From: SHLQ01 sp964610745
GTDB taxonomy: Bacteria; Actinomycetota; Acidimicrobiia; Acidimicrobiales; SHLQ01
NCBI GenBank assembly: GCA_964610745.1
Contig: CAZSYL010000013.1
Coordinates: 7,864-71,863 of the forward strand
Length of the DNA stretch: 64,000 nucleotides
Direction of reading: 5' to 3'
The translations under genes and the position numbers were made by a program. The notes beneath the pieces are model-generated. The model was not told where the DNA came from. It did no database searches and saw only the letters and a program-made list of their open reading frames with translations. This document shows, piece after piece, positions 56,864-64,000 of this stretch (within the stretch, counting starts at the first letter, position 1; the number at the start of each line of letters is the position of its first letter).

Positions 56864-59800
56864 CTTTCCTAAACCCCCTCGGGTTTCTCTTTCTGCTCGC
56901 GGCTATCCCCGTTCTGGCACTACACCTTCTGAAACCTCGCCGCGCCGAGGTCAAGGTGAGCTCGCAAATGTTGTGGGAGGCCGACACCGTGGGAGCGACG
57001 GCCGCGTCGCCGTGGCAGCGGATTCCTCCGACGTGGCTGCTCTTCCTTCAGCTGCTTCTGGTTGTGTTGGGAGCGCTCTTTCTTGCAAACCCTTCGATCG
57101 TTCAGCCGACGTCGCTCGCTGAACACACCGTCGTTGTGCTCGACACCTCGGCGTCGATGGGTTCGATCGATGGCTCGCCCGATCGTCTTGAGGATGCACG
57201 CGCCGAAGCGGTCGCGTTGCTCGACGAGATTCCCGAAGGTGGACGGGTCTCGCTGGTTACTGCGGGTCCAACCCCGCGGGTCCGCCTGAGTGCGACAACC
57301 GACAGAGACTCCTTTGCTGGCGCGCTGGCATCGGTTCGTCTCTCCGATGGACCGTCGGATCTGCAAGCGGCAATGACGCTCGCCGATGGCCTCGAAACCG
57401 CCGATGCGCAGCTCGGCATTGTGTTGATCTCCGATGGTGGCCACTCCGATACCGAGCTTGCAGCACTCCCGACCGGAGTTACCCATCGAATTGTCGGCAC
57501 CGAAGACATCAACCACGCAATTACGTCCCTCCAGGTCGAACGCGTCGACGATGGGCTCCAGGTCACCGCAATCACCGAGGTGACCGGTGGAGGTGCTGTG
57601 TCGGCTCCGTTGCGTTTCGACGTCGACGATGTCACCCGCGCCGTGATCGACATCACGATCGAGCCGGGACAGCCGACAACGACCGAAGTTGTACTGCCCG
57701 ATGGTGACCAGGTCGTGGCACGCCTCGGGGGTGACGACCTTCTGGCGATCGACAACACCGCGTATGCGCTGACCCGTTCTCGCAGCGAGGTCGCCATATC
57801 GATCGAAGGCGAGCCCGACCCCTTCACGGGCGCGCTGCTCGACGTCCTTCCCGGCGTTGAGGTGGTCGATCCGGCCATTGAAACACCGGAGCTCACGATC
57901 TTTGTTGGGGTGCCCGTTCCTAGGGACATCACCCGCCCATTCCTGGCGATCAACCCTCCCGGTGGGGCTCCCGGTATCACCGAGGTCGGCGAGGTCGAAC
58001 AACCTGCGGTCACTTTGGTGCGCTCGGCCGATCCACTTCTAAACGGTCTTGACCTGTCGCGGCTGCGCATCGTGGCCGCTCAACAGATCGACGCGCCAAC
58101 CGCCGAGGTGCTGGTCGCAGCCGAGGGAGCGCCGTTGCTCGTACGTGGAACGACCGGTGGTGTGCCATTCCTTTACCTTGCGTTCGATCCGGCGGAGTCG
58201 ACTCTGCCTGTCGAGCTGGCCTTTCCAGTTCTCGGCTCGCGCATGCTTGAAGAGCTAAGTGGTGCGGTCACCGTGCCCGCATCGCTCGAGGTCGGCGACC
58301 CAATCAGCCCGCCAGCGGGGCGTGCGGTCACCGTAGTTGCGCCGAACGGGACCGTGATCGAGCGAGCCGCGGGGTCGGGTGCGGTAGTGACTGATCGACC
58401 CGGCTTCTGGACGGTCACACCCGTCGATGGGGCTGAGCGTACGATTGCGGTTTCTTTGCCGGTGGCCGAGAGCCAGATAGATCCGCTTCCGGTCGCTCCG
58501 ACCGATCCGCGACCGCTTCGGCCAGGCGAAGAACCACCGTCGGCTACCACCTCGTGGCGTTGGGTCGTCATCATCGTGGCTCTTGGTGTGGGGATTCTGG
58601 AGTGGGTGGCTGCCCGGCGGCGTCGGGGCGTTCCCGATTGGCAGTGGCGAACAGCGTCGATCTTGCGGGTAGCGGCGGCGGCGTTGCTCATCGGCGCGTT
58701 GATCGGTGTGTCTCTGCCGCGTTCTTCCGATCAGATCGCGACGGTGTTCGTGCTCGATCGCAGTGATTCGATTGGACGCCTTGGCGAAGTACAGGGTCTC
58801 GATGCGGCGCAACTCGCAGCCGACACGGCGCCGTCAAACGGTGAGCTCGGGATCGTCGTGTCGGCCGATGGTGCTCGGATCGAGCAGCTTCTGATCCCCG
58901 CAGAAGATTCGACAGGACTTGCGTCGAGCACGATCGACGGCGGCCGCAGCGACCTCGCTTCGGGTTTGCGGCTCGCGGGAGCGCTACTTCCTGATGATGC
59001 TCAACGTCGGGTCGTGGTGGTCTCCGATGGGCGGGCTACCTCTGGAGATGCCGAAGCTGAGGCGGCGATCCTCGGCACACGGGGCATTCCTGTCGATTAC
59101 GTCTTGCTCGATACGGTCAGCGGCGAAGATGCAGCGGTGCTTGGCATCAACGCTCCAGCAGAGGTGGACGAAGGTGCGCAGATCCCTGTCGCAGTCATCG
59201 TCGAGTCGACCACCGAACAGCCGGGCCGGGTCACCCTGCGCCGTGATGGCGAGGTTATTGCGAGCCAGGACGTGTTGTTGACCGAGGGAAGCAATGAGCT
59301 GAACTTTGCTGTAGATCCGGTGGACACCGGCCTCGCCAGCCTGACCGCAACCGTTGATACGCCCGACGATTTCCGGGCCGAGAACAACACGGCGCGAACA
59401 ACGGTTGATGTCGACGGTCCCGCTGAAGTGCTCGTTGTCGAGGGGACGCCGAATGCGGGAGACCTTCTGGCGATGGCGCTCGAATCGTCAGGCCTCGTCG
59501 TCGACGTGATCTCGGCGCAGGCGGTTCCGGCGCTCGATGAGCTGATTGGATACGACTCGACCATCCTCGTCGATGTATCAGCGAACCAGCTGACCGATAC
59601 CCAGATGGAGTCGCTGGCAACCGCTACCCGCCAACTCGGCCGCGGGCTCGTCACGATCGGCGGTCCCCAATCGTTCGGTACCGGCGCATACCGCGAGTCT
59701 CAGCTCGAAGAAGTGCTTCCCGTCATAAGCGATGTCCTCGACCCGCAGCGACAGCGTCAAGTGGCACAGGTGATGGCGCTCGATACCTCTGAGTCGATGG

Positions 59801-61356
59801 GTGAATGCCACTGCGCTGATGGCTTCGAGGGTCCTGCTGGCGACGCGGGTGGTGTCAACAAGACCGAGATTGCACGTGCAGGCGCGGCTCGGGCGATTGC
59901 AAACCTCAACAGCAACGACGAGGTTGGCGTGCTCGCCGTCGACACGAGCGAGCGTTGGTTGATCGATCTACAACAATTGCCCGCGGAAGATGTGATCAAC
60001 GCTGGTCTCAGCGAGGCGGTCCCGTCGGGCAACACCGATTTGTCGAACACGCTCCCAACAGCTGCTGACGCACTCCTCGAAAGCAATGCCGCGCTGAAGC
60101 ACATCATCTTGTTCACCGATGGGTTTACCTCCGATGCGTCGCTTCGAGCAATGGAACGCCAGGCCGAAGAGATCCGGGCGGACGGCATCACGATCTCGGT
60201 CGTTGCGACGGGTGAAGGTGCAGCCAATGAACTGGCTGCGGTAGCTGAGGCAGGCGGTGGGCGTTTCTATCCGGGCCGCGATCTCACCCGAATTCCTGAG
60301 ATCCTTGTCCAGGAGTCGATTCTGGCATCGAGGAACTTCATCAATGAGGGTGAGTTTCTGCCGGTGGTGACCGACACGTCGCCGATCGTTGACGGGCTGA
60401 CCGAGTCGCCTGCGCTGCTCGGTTTCACTGCGACCACATCCAAGCCAACCGCGCGCACCCTTTTGCGTATCGGACCAGAACAGGATCCATTGTTGGCGAC
60501 GTGGCAGGTTGGTCTTGGACGCTCGACATCGTGGACGAGCGATGTGAACTCCCGTTGGAGTCAGTTCTGGGTCGACTGGGCTGGTTACTCAGATTTCTGG
60601 AGCACGGTTGTCCGAGATACCTTCCCGGTGACCTCAAGCGGCTCGGTTCGAACGATCGTCGACGGCGACACGCTGACCGTCCGCGCTGAGGCAGAGCCGG
60701 GTGCCGGCCGGGTGAACGCACAGGTGACGAGCCCCGATGGTTCGACGACGGAGGTACGTCTACGAGAGGTCTCACCCGGCGTCTTCGAAGGAACGACGAC
60801 CGCTGATGGCGCCGGCACGTATGCCGTTGGTGTGGCGGGGGCCGACGGCGACGCGGCGATTGGAGCGGCGCTCGCGTCGGTTTCCTACGCAGCTGAGTAC
60901 CGACCTGGCGACGCTGACGAGGCACTACTCGCTCGCCTGAGCACCGCCTCGGGCGGTCGCGGCGCGATCGCTGCAAGCGACGCGTTCGATCCCGAAGGAT
61001 TGGTGGCTGGCAGTCGAAGTGTGTCGCTGGCAGCGTGGTTCTTGTGGGCGGGTGTTATTGCCTGGTTGCTCGCTGTGGTGTTCAGCCGTCTGTGGTTGAG
61101 TGGCCGTCGCGAGGCATTGGCTGCTCCTGAAGTCAGCTCGCGCGAGCGTACTCATCGCCCTCGCCGGGAACGTCGTGGACCACGGCGAGAGCATTCCGAA
61201 AAGGTTGCGGCTACGTCGAGTACGGACACGTCGACAACCGCGGCAACCCCTGAGCCGCCACCGCAACCGCCATCGCCTCCGACCCCACCACCGGCGTCGT
61301 CTGCGACGGTGCAGGAACTGCTCGAGGCTCGTCGGCGAAAGCAACGAGGCGAGTAG
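56860..61356 (+). CDS. Giant BatA-like membrane protein with three VWA domains and a GATase-like region
   Basis: A 1498-residue protein starting at GTG 56860. The N-terminus is BatA-type (FLNPLGFLFLLAAIPVLALH, then RIPPTWLLFLQLLLVVLGAL). MIDAS motifs of the DxSxS type occur three times: VVVLDTSASMG (about 90), VFVLDRSDSIG (about 627) and VMALDTSESMG (about 968). Membrane helices lie near 570 (WVVIIVALGVGILEW), 605, and 1390-1412 (WAGVIAWLLAVVFSRLWL). Between 850 and 955 is a GATase1-like fold (YDSTILVDVSANQLTDTQ, LVTIGGPQSFGTGAY). The tail is Arg-rich, then Pro-rich. It looks like a fusion of two gene types usually separate in MoxR-VWA clusters. Confidence 0.9.
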   Translation: MTFLNPLGFLFLLAAIPVLALHLLKPRRAEVKVSSQMLWEADTVGATAASPWQRIPPTWLLFLQLLLVVLGALFLANPSIVQPTSLAEHTVVVLDTSASMGSIDGSPDRLEDARAEAVALLDEIPEGGRVSLVTAGPTPRVRLSATTDRDSFAGALASVRLSDGPSDLQAAMTLADGLETADAQLGIVLISDGGHSDTELAALPTGVTHRIVGTEDINHAITSLQVERVDDGLQVTAITEVTGGGAVSAPLRFDVDDVTRAVIDITIEPGQPTTTEVVLPDGDQVVARLGGDDLLAIDNTAYALTRSRSEVAISIEGEPDPFTGALLDVLPGVEVVDPAIETPELTIFVGVPVPRDITRPFLAINPPGGAPGITEVGEVEQPAVTLVRSADPLLNGLDLSRLRIVAAQQIDAPTAEVLVAAEGAPLLVRGTTGGVPFLYLAFDPAESTLPVELAFPVLGSRMLEELSGAVTVPASLEVGDPISPPAGRAVTVVAPNGTVIERAAGSGAVVTDRPGFWTVTPVDGAERTIAVSLPVAESQIDPLPVAPTDPRPLRPGEEPPSATTSWRWVVIIVALGVGILEWVAARRRRGVPDWQWRTASILRVAAAALLIGALIGVSLPRSSDQIATVFVLDRSDSIGRLGEVQGLDAAQLAADTAPSNGELGIVVSADGARIEQLLIPAEDSTGLASSTIDGGRSDLASGLRLAGALLPDDAQRRVVVVSDGRATSGDAEAEAAILGTRGIPVDYVLLDTVSGEDAAVLGINAPAEVDEGAQIPVAVIVESTTEQPGRVTLRRDGEVIASQDVLLTEGSNELNFAVDPVDTGLASLTATVDTPDDFRAENNTARTTVDVDGPAEVLVVEGTPNAGDLLAMALESSGLVVDVISAQAVPALDELIGYDSTILVDVSANQLTDTQMESLATATRQLGRGLVTIGGPQSFGTGAYRESQLEEVLPVISDVLDPQRQRQVAQVMALDTSESMGECHCADGFEGPAGDAGGVNKTEIARAGAARAIANLNSNDEVGVLAVDTSERWLIDLQQLPAEDVINAGLSEAVPSGNTDLSNTLPTAADALLESNAALKHIILFTDGFTSDASLRAMERQAEEIRADGITISVVATGEGAANELAAVAEAGGGRFYPGRDLTRIPEILVQESILASRNFINEGEFLPVVTDTSPIVDGLTESPALLGFTATTSKPTARTLLRIGPEQDPLLATWQVGLGRSTSWTSDVNSRWSQFWVDWAGYSDFWSTVVRDTFPVTSSGSVRTIVDGDTLTVRAEAEPGAGRVNAQVTSPDGSTTEVRLREVSPGVFEGTTTADGAGTYAVGVAGADGDAAIGAALASVSYAAEYRPGDADEALLARLSTASGGRGAIAASDAFDPEGLVAGSRSVSLAAWFLWAGVIAWLLAVVFSRLWLSGRREALAAPEVSSRERTHRPRRERRGPRREHSEKVAATSSTDTSTTAATPEPPPQPPSPPTPPPASSATVQELLEARRRKQRGE

Positions 61357-61357
61357 C

Positions 61358-63058
61358 TCAACGTTGCGTGACCGACTCCCTTGGAGTGGGGAGTTGTGGT
61401 CGTTTCCTCTGCGTTGCGCCGATCAGAAACGAGAAGGTGATCAGCGCGGTGCCGATCCATACGAACTGGGTCAGTGGCTGCACGTTGACCGTCACCTGCA
61501 CGTCGCCCGCATCGTCGGCCGATCGCAGGATGATCTGTACGTCTTCGAAGAGGCTTCGATGGGTTGCGACCTCGGGAAGTCGTAGCCCACGCTCGGCAAA
61601 GACGGTGACCTCAGGCCGGGCTGGGATGCCGTCGATGGTCATCTCGGCGGTGATGACCGGGGGAGGGCCTTCCTCGAAGGACACTCCGAGGTTGGTGATC
61701 GTATGGCCGTCGACGACGCGAGATTCTCCGGGGTCGAGAAGTAGGTTGCGGGTGGTCGACGCTGTGCCACCGAGTGCGCCGGCGAGGATGAGGATCATTC
61801 CGACGTGGGCGAGAGTTCGTGGCAGCGGCGAGATACCCGGACCAATCGTGGCGACCAACGATCCAGCGAGGGCGGCGGCGAGACCGACCTGCCACCATGT
61901 CGTCCAACCTGCAATAGCCGCTGCGCCGGCCCCCACGATGGCGCCAAACGAAAATATGGCGATGAGAAACCGTTGTTTTTTGTCCTTCCAACGAGGCGCC
62001 AAGCCCATCACGATCAGCCCGATGATCGCCACCGGATAGAGGTATCGAGCGTAGAAGGTTCCGGCGGTGCCATCGCCGGGGACGAACGGCCTGAACGTTC
62101 CGAGGGCGACGACGACCGCAGCAAAGGTGACGAGCACGACGGGCCATCGACGTGTGACGGTGAGGGTCGTCCGATGATCATCGCGAATCGACACTGCGTA
62201 CGCGAGCAGCCCGAGGGTCACGACGACCGCTAACGGCCAGAGGATGAGGCCTAGCTGGTCGTTGTTGGCAAAGGCGTGGACACTGGTTCGCAGCGACGTG
62301 CGTGTCATTGCGGTTCCGGCGAAGACGGTCGGCCAGGTCAACAGCGCGGTGTAACGGGCTGCGAGGTGATGAGGGCTCGCGTGAATGCCTGCGACGAGTA
62401 ACAGCCACGGTATGAGGGCGACGTTCTCGACCGGATCCCACGCGTACCACCCACCCCAACCGAGTTCCTCATAGGCCCAGCCTCCTCCGAGGGCCAGCGA
62501 TGCGGTCAGGGTGGCGATGGCCGCAGCAGACCATCGACGGGAAGCGTTCGGCTCGACAATGCCGGGAACGAGGCTGAGGGCGAGTCCGAGATAGAGCAGT
62601 GGCGGGTGAACAATCATCGCCCAGTGTTCGAGGATTGGGCTGAGCCCCGAACCCGCAATCGCAGGTGTGTCCAGCCGTTCGAATGGAGACTCGGCAATGA
62701 TCGACGTCCACGTCAGTGCAGCGAGAACGAGTGGGGGGAAACTCCGAAGACGGGCGACCACCGGTACAGATACGAGCACTCCGCCGATGACGAAGGCAAA
62801 GAAGAGCAGTGATCCAGACGAGCTTCCCCACAGTCCCATGGCACGCCTGATCGGGCTGAGCCCGGGCCGGGTACTTTCGACCACGATGGCAAAGCTGGTG
62901 TTCTCGGAAATGAGGAGCCACAGCACCCGGAGAACAGCGAGCCCGAGAAACGAGATGGCGGCCAATTGCAGCGGACGCTGATAGCGCGCGTCAACCCATC
63001 CAACGAGAAAGGCAGCAGTTGCAAGGACCGCTGCGAGAGTCAGCAACAATGGCCCCAT
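61358..63058 (-). CDS. ccmF: CcmF-type cytochrome c heme lyase
   Basis: A 566-residue polytopic membrane protein of System I cytochrome c maturation. Heme-handling motifs are present: the WWD-type loop WGGWYAWDPVENVALIPW, HWAMIVHPPLLYLGLALS and TSVHAFANNDQLG, plus GLWGSSSGSLLFFAFV, typical of CcmF rather than CcsA. About 14 hydrophobic helices. A soluble outer region near residues 460-540 is followed by a final helix (FVWIGTALITFSFLIG). Slightly shorter than E. coli CcmF. TACTAT six bases upstream of the ATG on this strand fits a leaderless promoter. It converges with the VWA gene, one base between the ends. Other ccm genes are not in the window. Confidence 0.92.
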   Translation of the reverse strand: MGPLLLTLAAVLATAAFLVGWVDARYQRPLQLAAISFLGLAVLRVLWLLISENTSFAIVVESTRPGLSPIRRAMGLWGSSSGSLLFFAFVIGGVLVSVPVVARLRSFPPLVLAALTWTSIIAESPFERLDTPAIAGSGLSPILEHWAMIVHPPLLYLGLALSLVPGIVEPNASRRWSAAAIATLTASLALGGGWAYEELGWGGWYAWDPVENVALIPWLLLVAGIHASPHHLAARYTALLTWPTVFAGTAMTRTSLRTSVHAFANNDQLGLILWPLAVVVTLGLLAYAVSIRDDHRTTLTVTRRWPVVLVTFAAVVVALGTFRPFVPGDGTAGTFYARYLYPVAIIGLIVMGLAPRWKDKKQRFLIAIFSFGAIVGAGAAAIAGWTTWWQVGLAAALAGSLVATIGPGISPLPRTLAHVGMILILAGALGGTASTTRNLLLDPGESRVVDGHTITNLGVSFEEGPPPVITAEMTIDGIPARPEVTVFAERGLRLPEVATHRSLFEDVQIILRSADDAGDVQVTVNVQPLTQFVWIGTALITFSFLIGATQRKRPQLPTPRESVTQR

Positions 63059-63064
63059 GGCTAG

Positions 63065-63070
63065 ATAGTA
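63065..63070 (-). promoter_or_regulatory. -10 element (TACTAT) for leaderless ccmF
   Basis: TACTAT on the minus strand fits TANNNT and ends six bases before the ATG at 63058. Confidence 0.5.
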
Positions 63071-63098
63071 CGTGCTGGGCGCCTCAGGCGAGAGTCAA

Positions 63099-64000
63099 CT
63101 AATCGTAGAGCCGGGCAGCCTCTAGAGCAGCGACGATGTCACCTTGGGTTTGGGTCTGTTGTTCGATGATCGTCTCCGCGTCTAGAGCCGCGGTCAGGCC
63201 GTCGCGCAACAACGAGCCGCCCGACAACTGGTCGAGCCATGCGGGACGTGAGAGTGGGTCGACGCCGACTTCGGCAGCCTCCGCGAAAATAACTTCCAAC
63301 AGGTGAACGCCGACTTCGGTCGGTGCAATGGTGGTGTGGTCGACGACGACGAGTTGCACGGCGGGGAGCGTCTCGTCGAGGAAGGCGGGTGTAACCGTGA
63401 TGCCAGGAAGCAGTTCGGGAGTCATCGTCGTGGCGTTGAATCTCACACCGTCGAGACCGCGAGAATTGAGCTCTGCAGCGACGGCTTCGGCGTTGAGCCA
63501 GGGTGCCCCCACGATCTGGAACGGGATCTCGGTACCCCGTCCGTAGCTCAGGTTTGTCGCCTCGAAATAGATCGTCGCGGGGTAGAGCGATGCAGCGTCG
63601 GTGCTGGTGATAGCCGGACTCGGCGCGATCCAACGGAGATTGGTGTCGTTCCACACCATTGAGTGATCCCAACCATCGAGCTCGATCACTTCCAGGTCGA
63701 GTCCAACGAGGCCGTCGAGGGCGAAGTTGTCGACGATGTACGTGGCGAGTTCGCCGCTGGTCAGGCCGTACACATCGGGGATTGCGTACTGTCCAACGAA
63801 CGATGTGTTGGCTGGTTCGAGGACCGCTCCACCGATCCGGCCACCGAGCGGGTTGGGTCGGTCGAGCACAACAAAGGGGATACCGGCTTCATTTGCAGCC
63901 TGCATCGCGAGGCCCATCGTCGAAATGTAGGTGTAGTAGCGGGTGCCGACGTCTTGGAGGTCATAGAAGAGGACGTCGACGTCGGTGAGCATCTCGGGCG
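63099..64000 (-). CDS. DUF1343 family protein (NamZ-like exo-beta-N-acetylmuramidase), 5' end cut by window
   Basis: About 300 C-terminal residues are visible; the frame is open to base 64000, and the codons before the first internal Met read Pro-Glu, as in family members (PEMLTDVDVLFYDLQDVGTRYYTYIS). Other motifs: IPFVVLDRPNPLGG, VGQYAIPDVYGLTSGELA, ATIYFEATNLSYGRGTEIPF and VGAPWLNAEAV. The characterised member, Bacillus NamZ, trims MurNAc from peptidoglycan glycans. The N-terminal part, including any signal peptide, is outside the window. It lies upstream of ccmF on the same strand with about 40 bases between. Confidence 0.88.
   Translation of the reverse strand, partial: PEMLTDVDVLFYDLQDVGTRYYTYISTMGLAMQAANEAGIPFVVLDRPNPLGGRIGGAVLEPANTSFVGQYAIPDVYGLTSGELATYIVDNFALDGLVGLDLEVIELDGWDHSMVWNDTNLRWIAPSPAITSTDAASLYPATIYFEATNLSYGRGTEIPFQIVGAPWLNAEAVAAELNSRGLDGVRFNATTMTPELLPGITVTPAFLDETLPAVQLVVVDHTTIAPTEVGVHLLEVIFAEAAEVGVDPLSRPAWLDQLSGGSLLRDGLTAALDAETIIEQQTQTQGDIVAALEAARLYD

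Overview
The window is a 64 kb stretch of an actinobacterial chromosome around its replication origin. The gene order matches the origin region of Mycobacterium and its relatives: kinase/extracytoplasmic domain, ECF sigma, anti-sigma, trxB, trxA, cwlM-like, then parB, parA, rsmG, jag, yidC, yidD, rnpA and rpmH on the minus strand, then dnaA and dnaN. HspR/HAIR heat-shock control, moderately high GC and short leaderless promoters agree with this. Lack of the usual recF-gyrB-gyrA after dnaN, a CcmF-type heme lyase and a Cys/Sec GrdB-like protein point to a deep-branching lineage; Acidimicrobiia is my best guess, but it is inference.

Layout. 1-7307: DegV (cut by the window edge), a membrane Ser/Thr kinase, ECF sigma and anti-sigma pair, thioredoxin system, and a degenerate amidase resembling the cell-wall regulator CwlM. 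7354-13415 (minus): chromosome partitioning (ParAB with two perfect parS sites), RsmG, and the RNA/membrane-insertion genes jag-yidC-yidD-rnpA-rpmH. 13416-16702: dnaA, probable oriC, dnaN. 16720-22786: pterin dehydratase, gpmI, and the dnaK-grpE-dnaJ-hspR operon. 22804-24872: a divergent flavoprotein/MocR pair with a clear operator. 24947-45045: almost the whole de novo purine pathway (purE, K, A, D, B, C, S, Q, L, F, M), interrupted by a predicted selenoprotein, clpB, a secreted repeat protein, a GGDEF-EAL protein and a VOC protein. 45081-48297: DUF5655 gene, tRNA-Asp, tRNA-Phe, and a globin/glycerol-3-phosphate dehydrogenase pair between inverted palindromic repeats. 48414-61356: a seven-gene, 13 kb operon joining an ABC-2 exporter to MoxR, DUF58 and a giant three-VWA membrane protein. 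61358-64000 (minus): CcmF and a DUF1343/NamZ protein cut by the window end.

How it works together. The left part couples envelope sensing (kinase, SigM-like sigma/anti-sigma) to redox and peptidoglycan control next to the origin and its partition system. HspR, at the end of the dnaK operon, probably also represses clpB, because both promoters carry HAIR-like sites. The purine genes convert PRPP to AMP except for the GAR transformylase and PurH steps, which lie elsewhere. The strongest unusual points are: an in-frame TGA at 26863-26865 that is probably selenocysteine, with a bSECIS-like hairpin directly downstream; the MoxR/VWA/ABC operon; and three 100-N assembly gaps, each of which falls inside an in-frame tandem repeat of a protein (ParA tail, secreted Cys-repeat protein, Gly-Gln tail).
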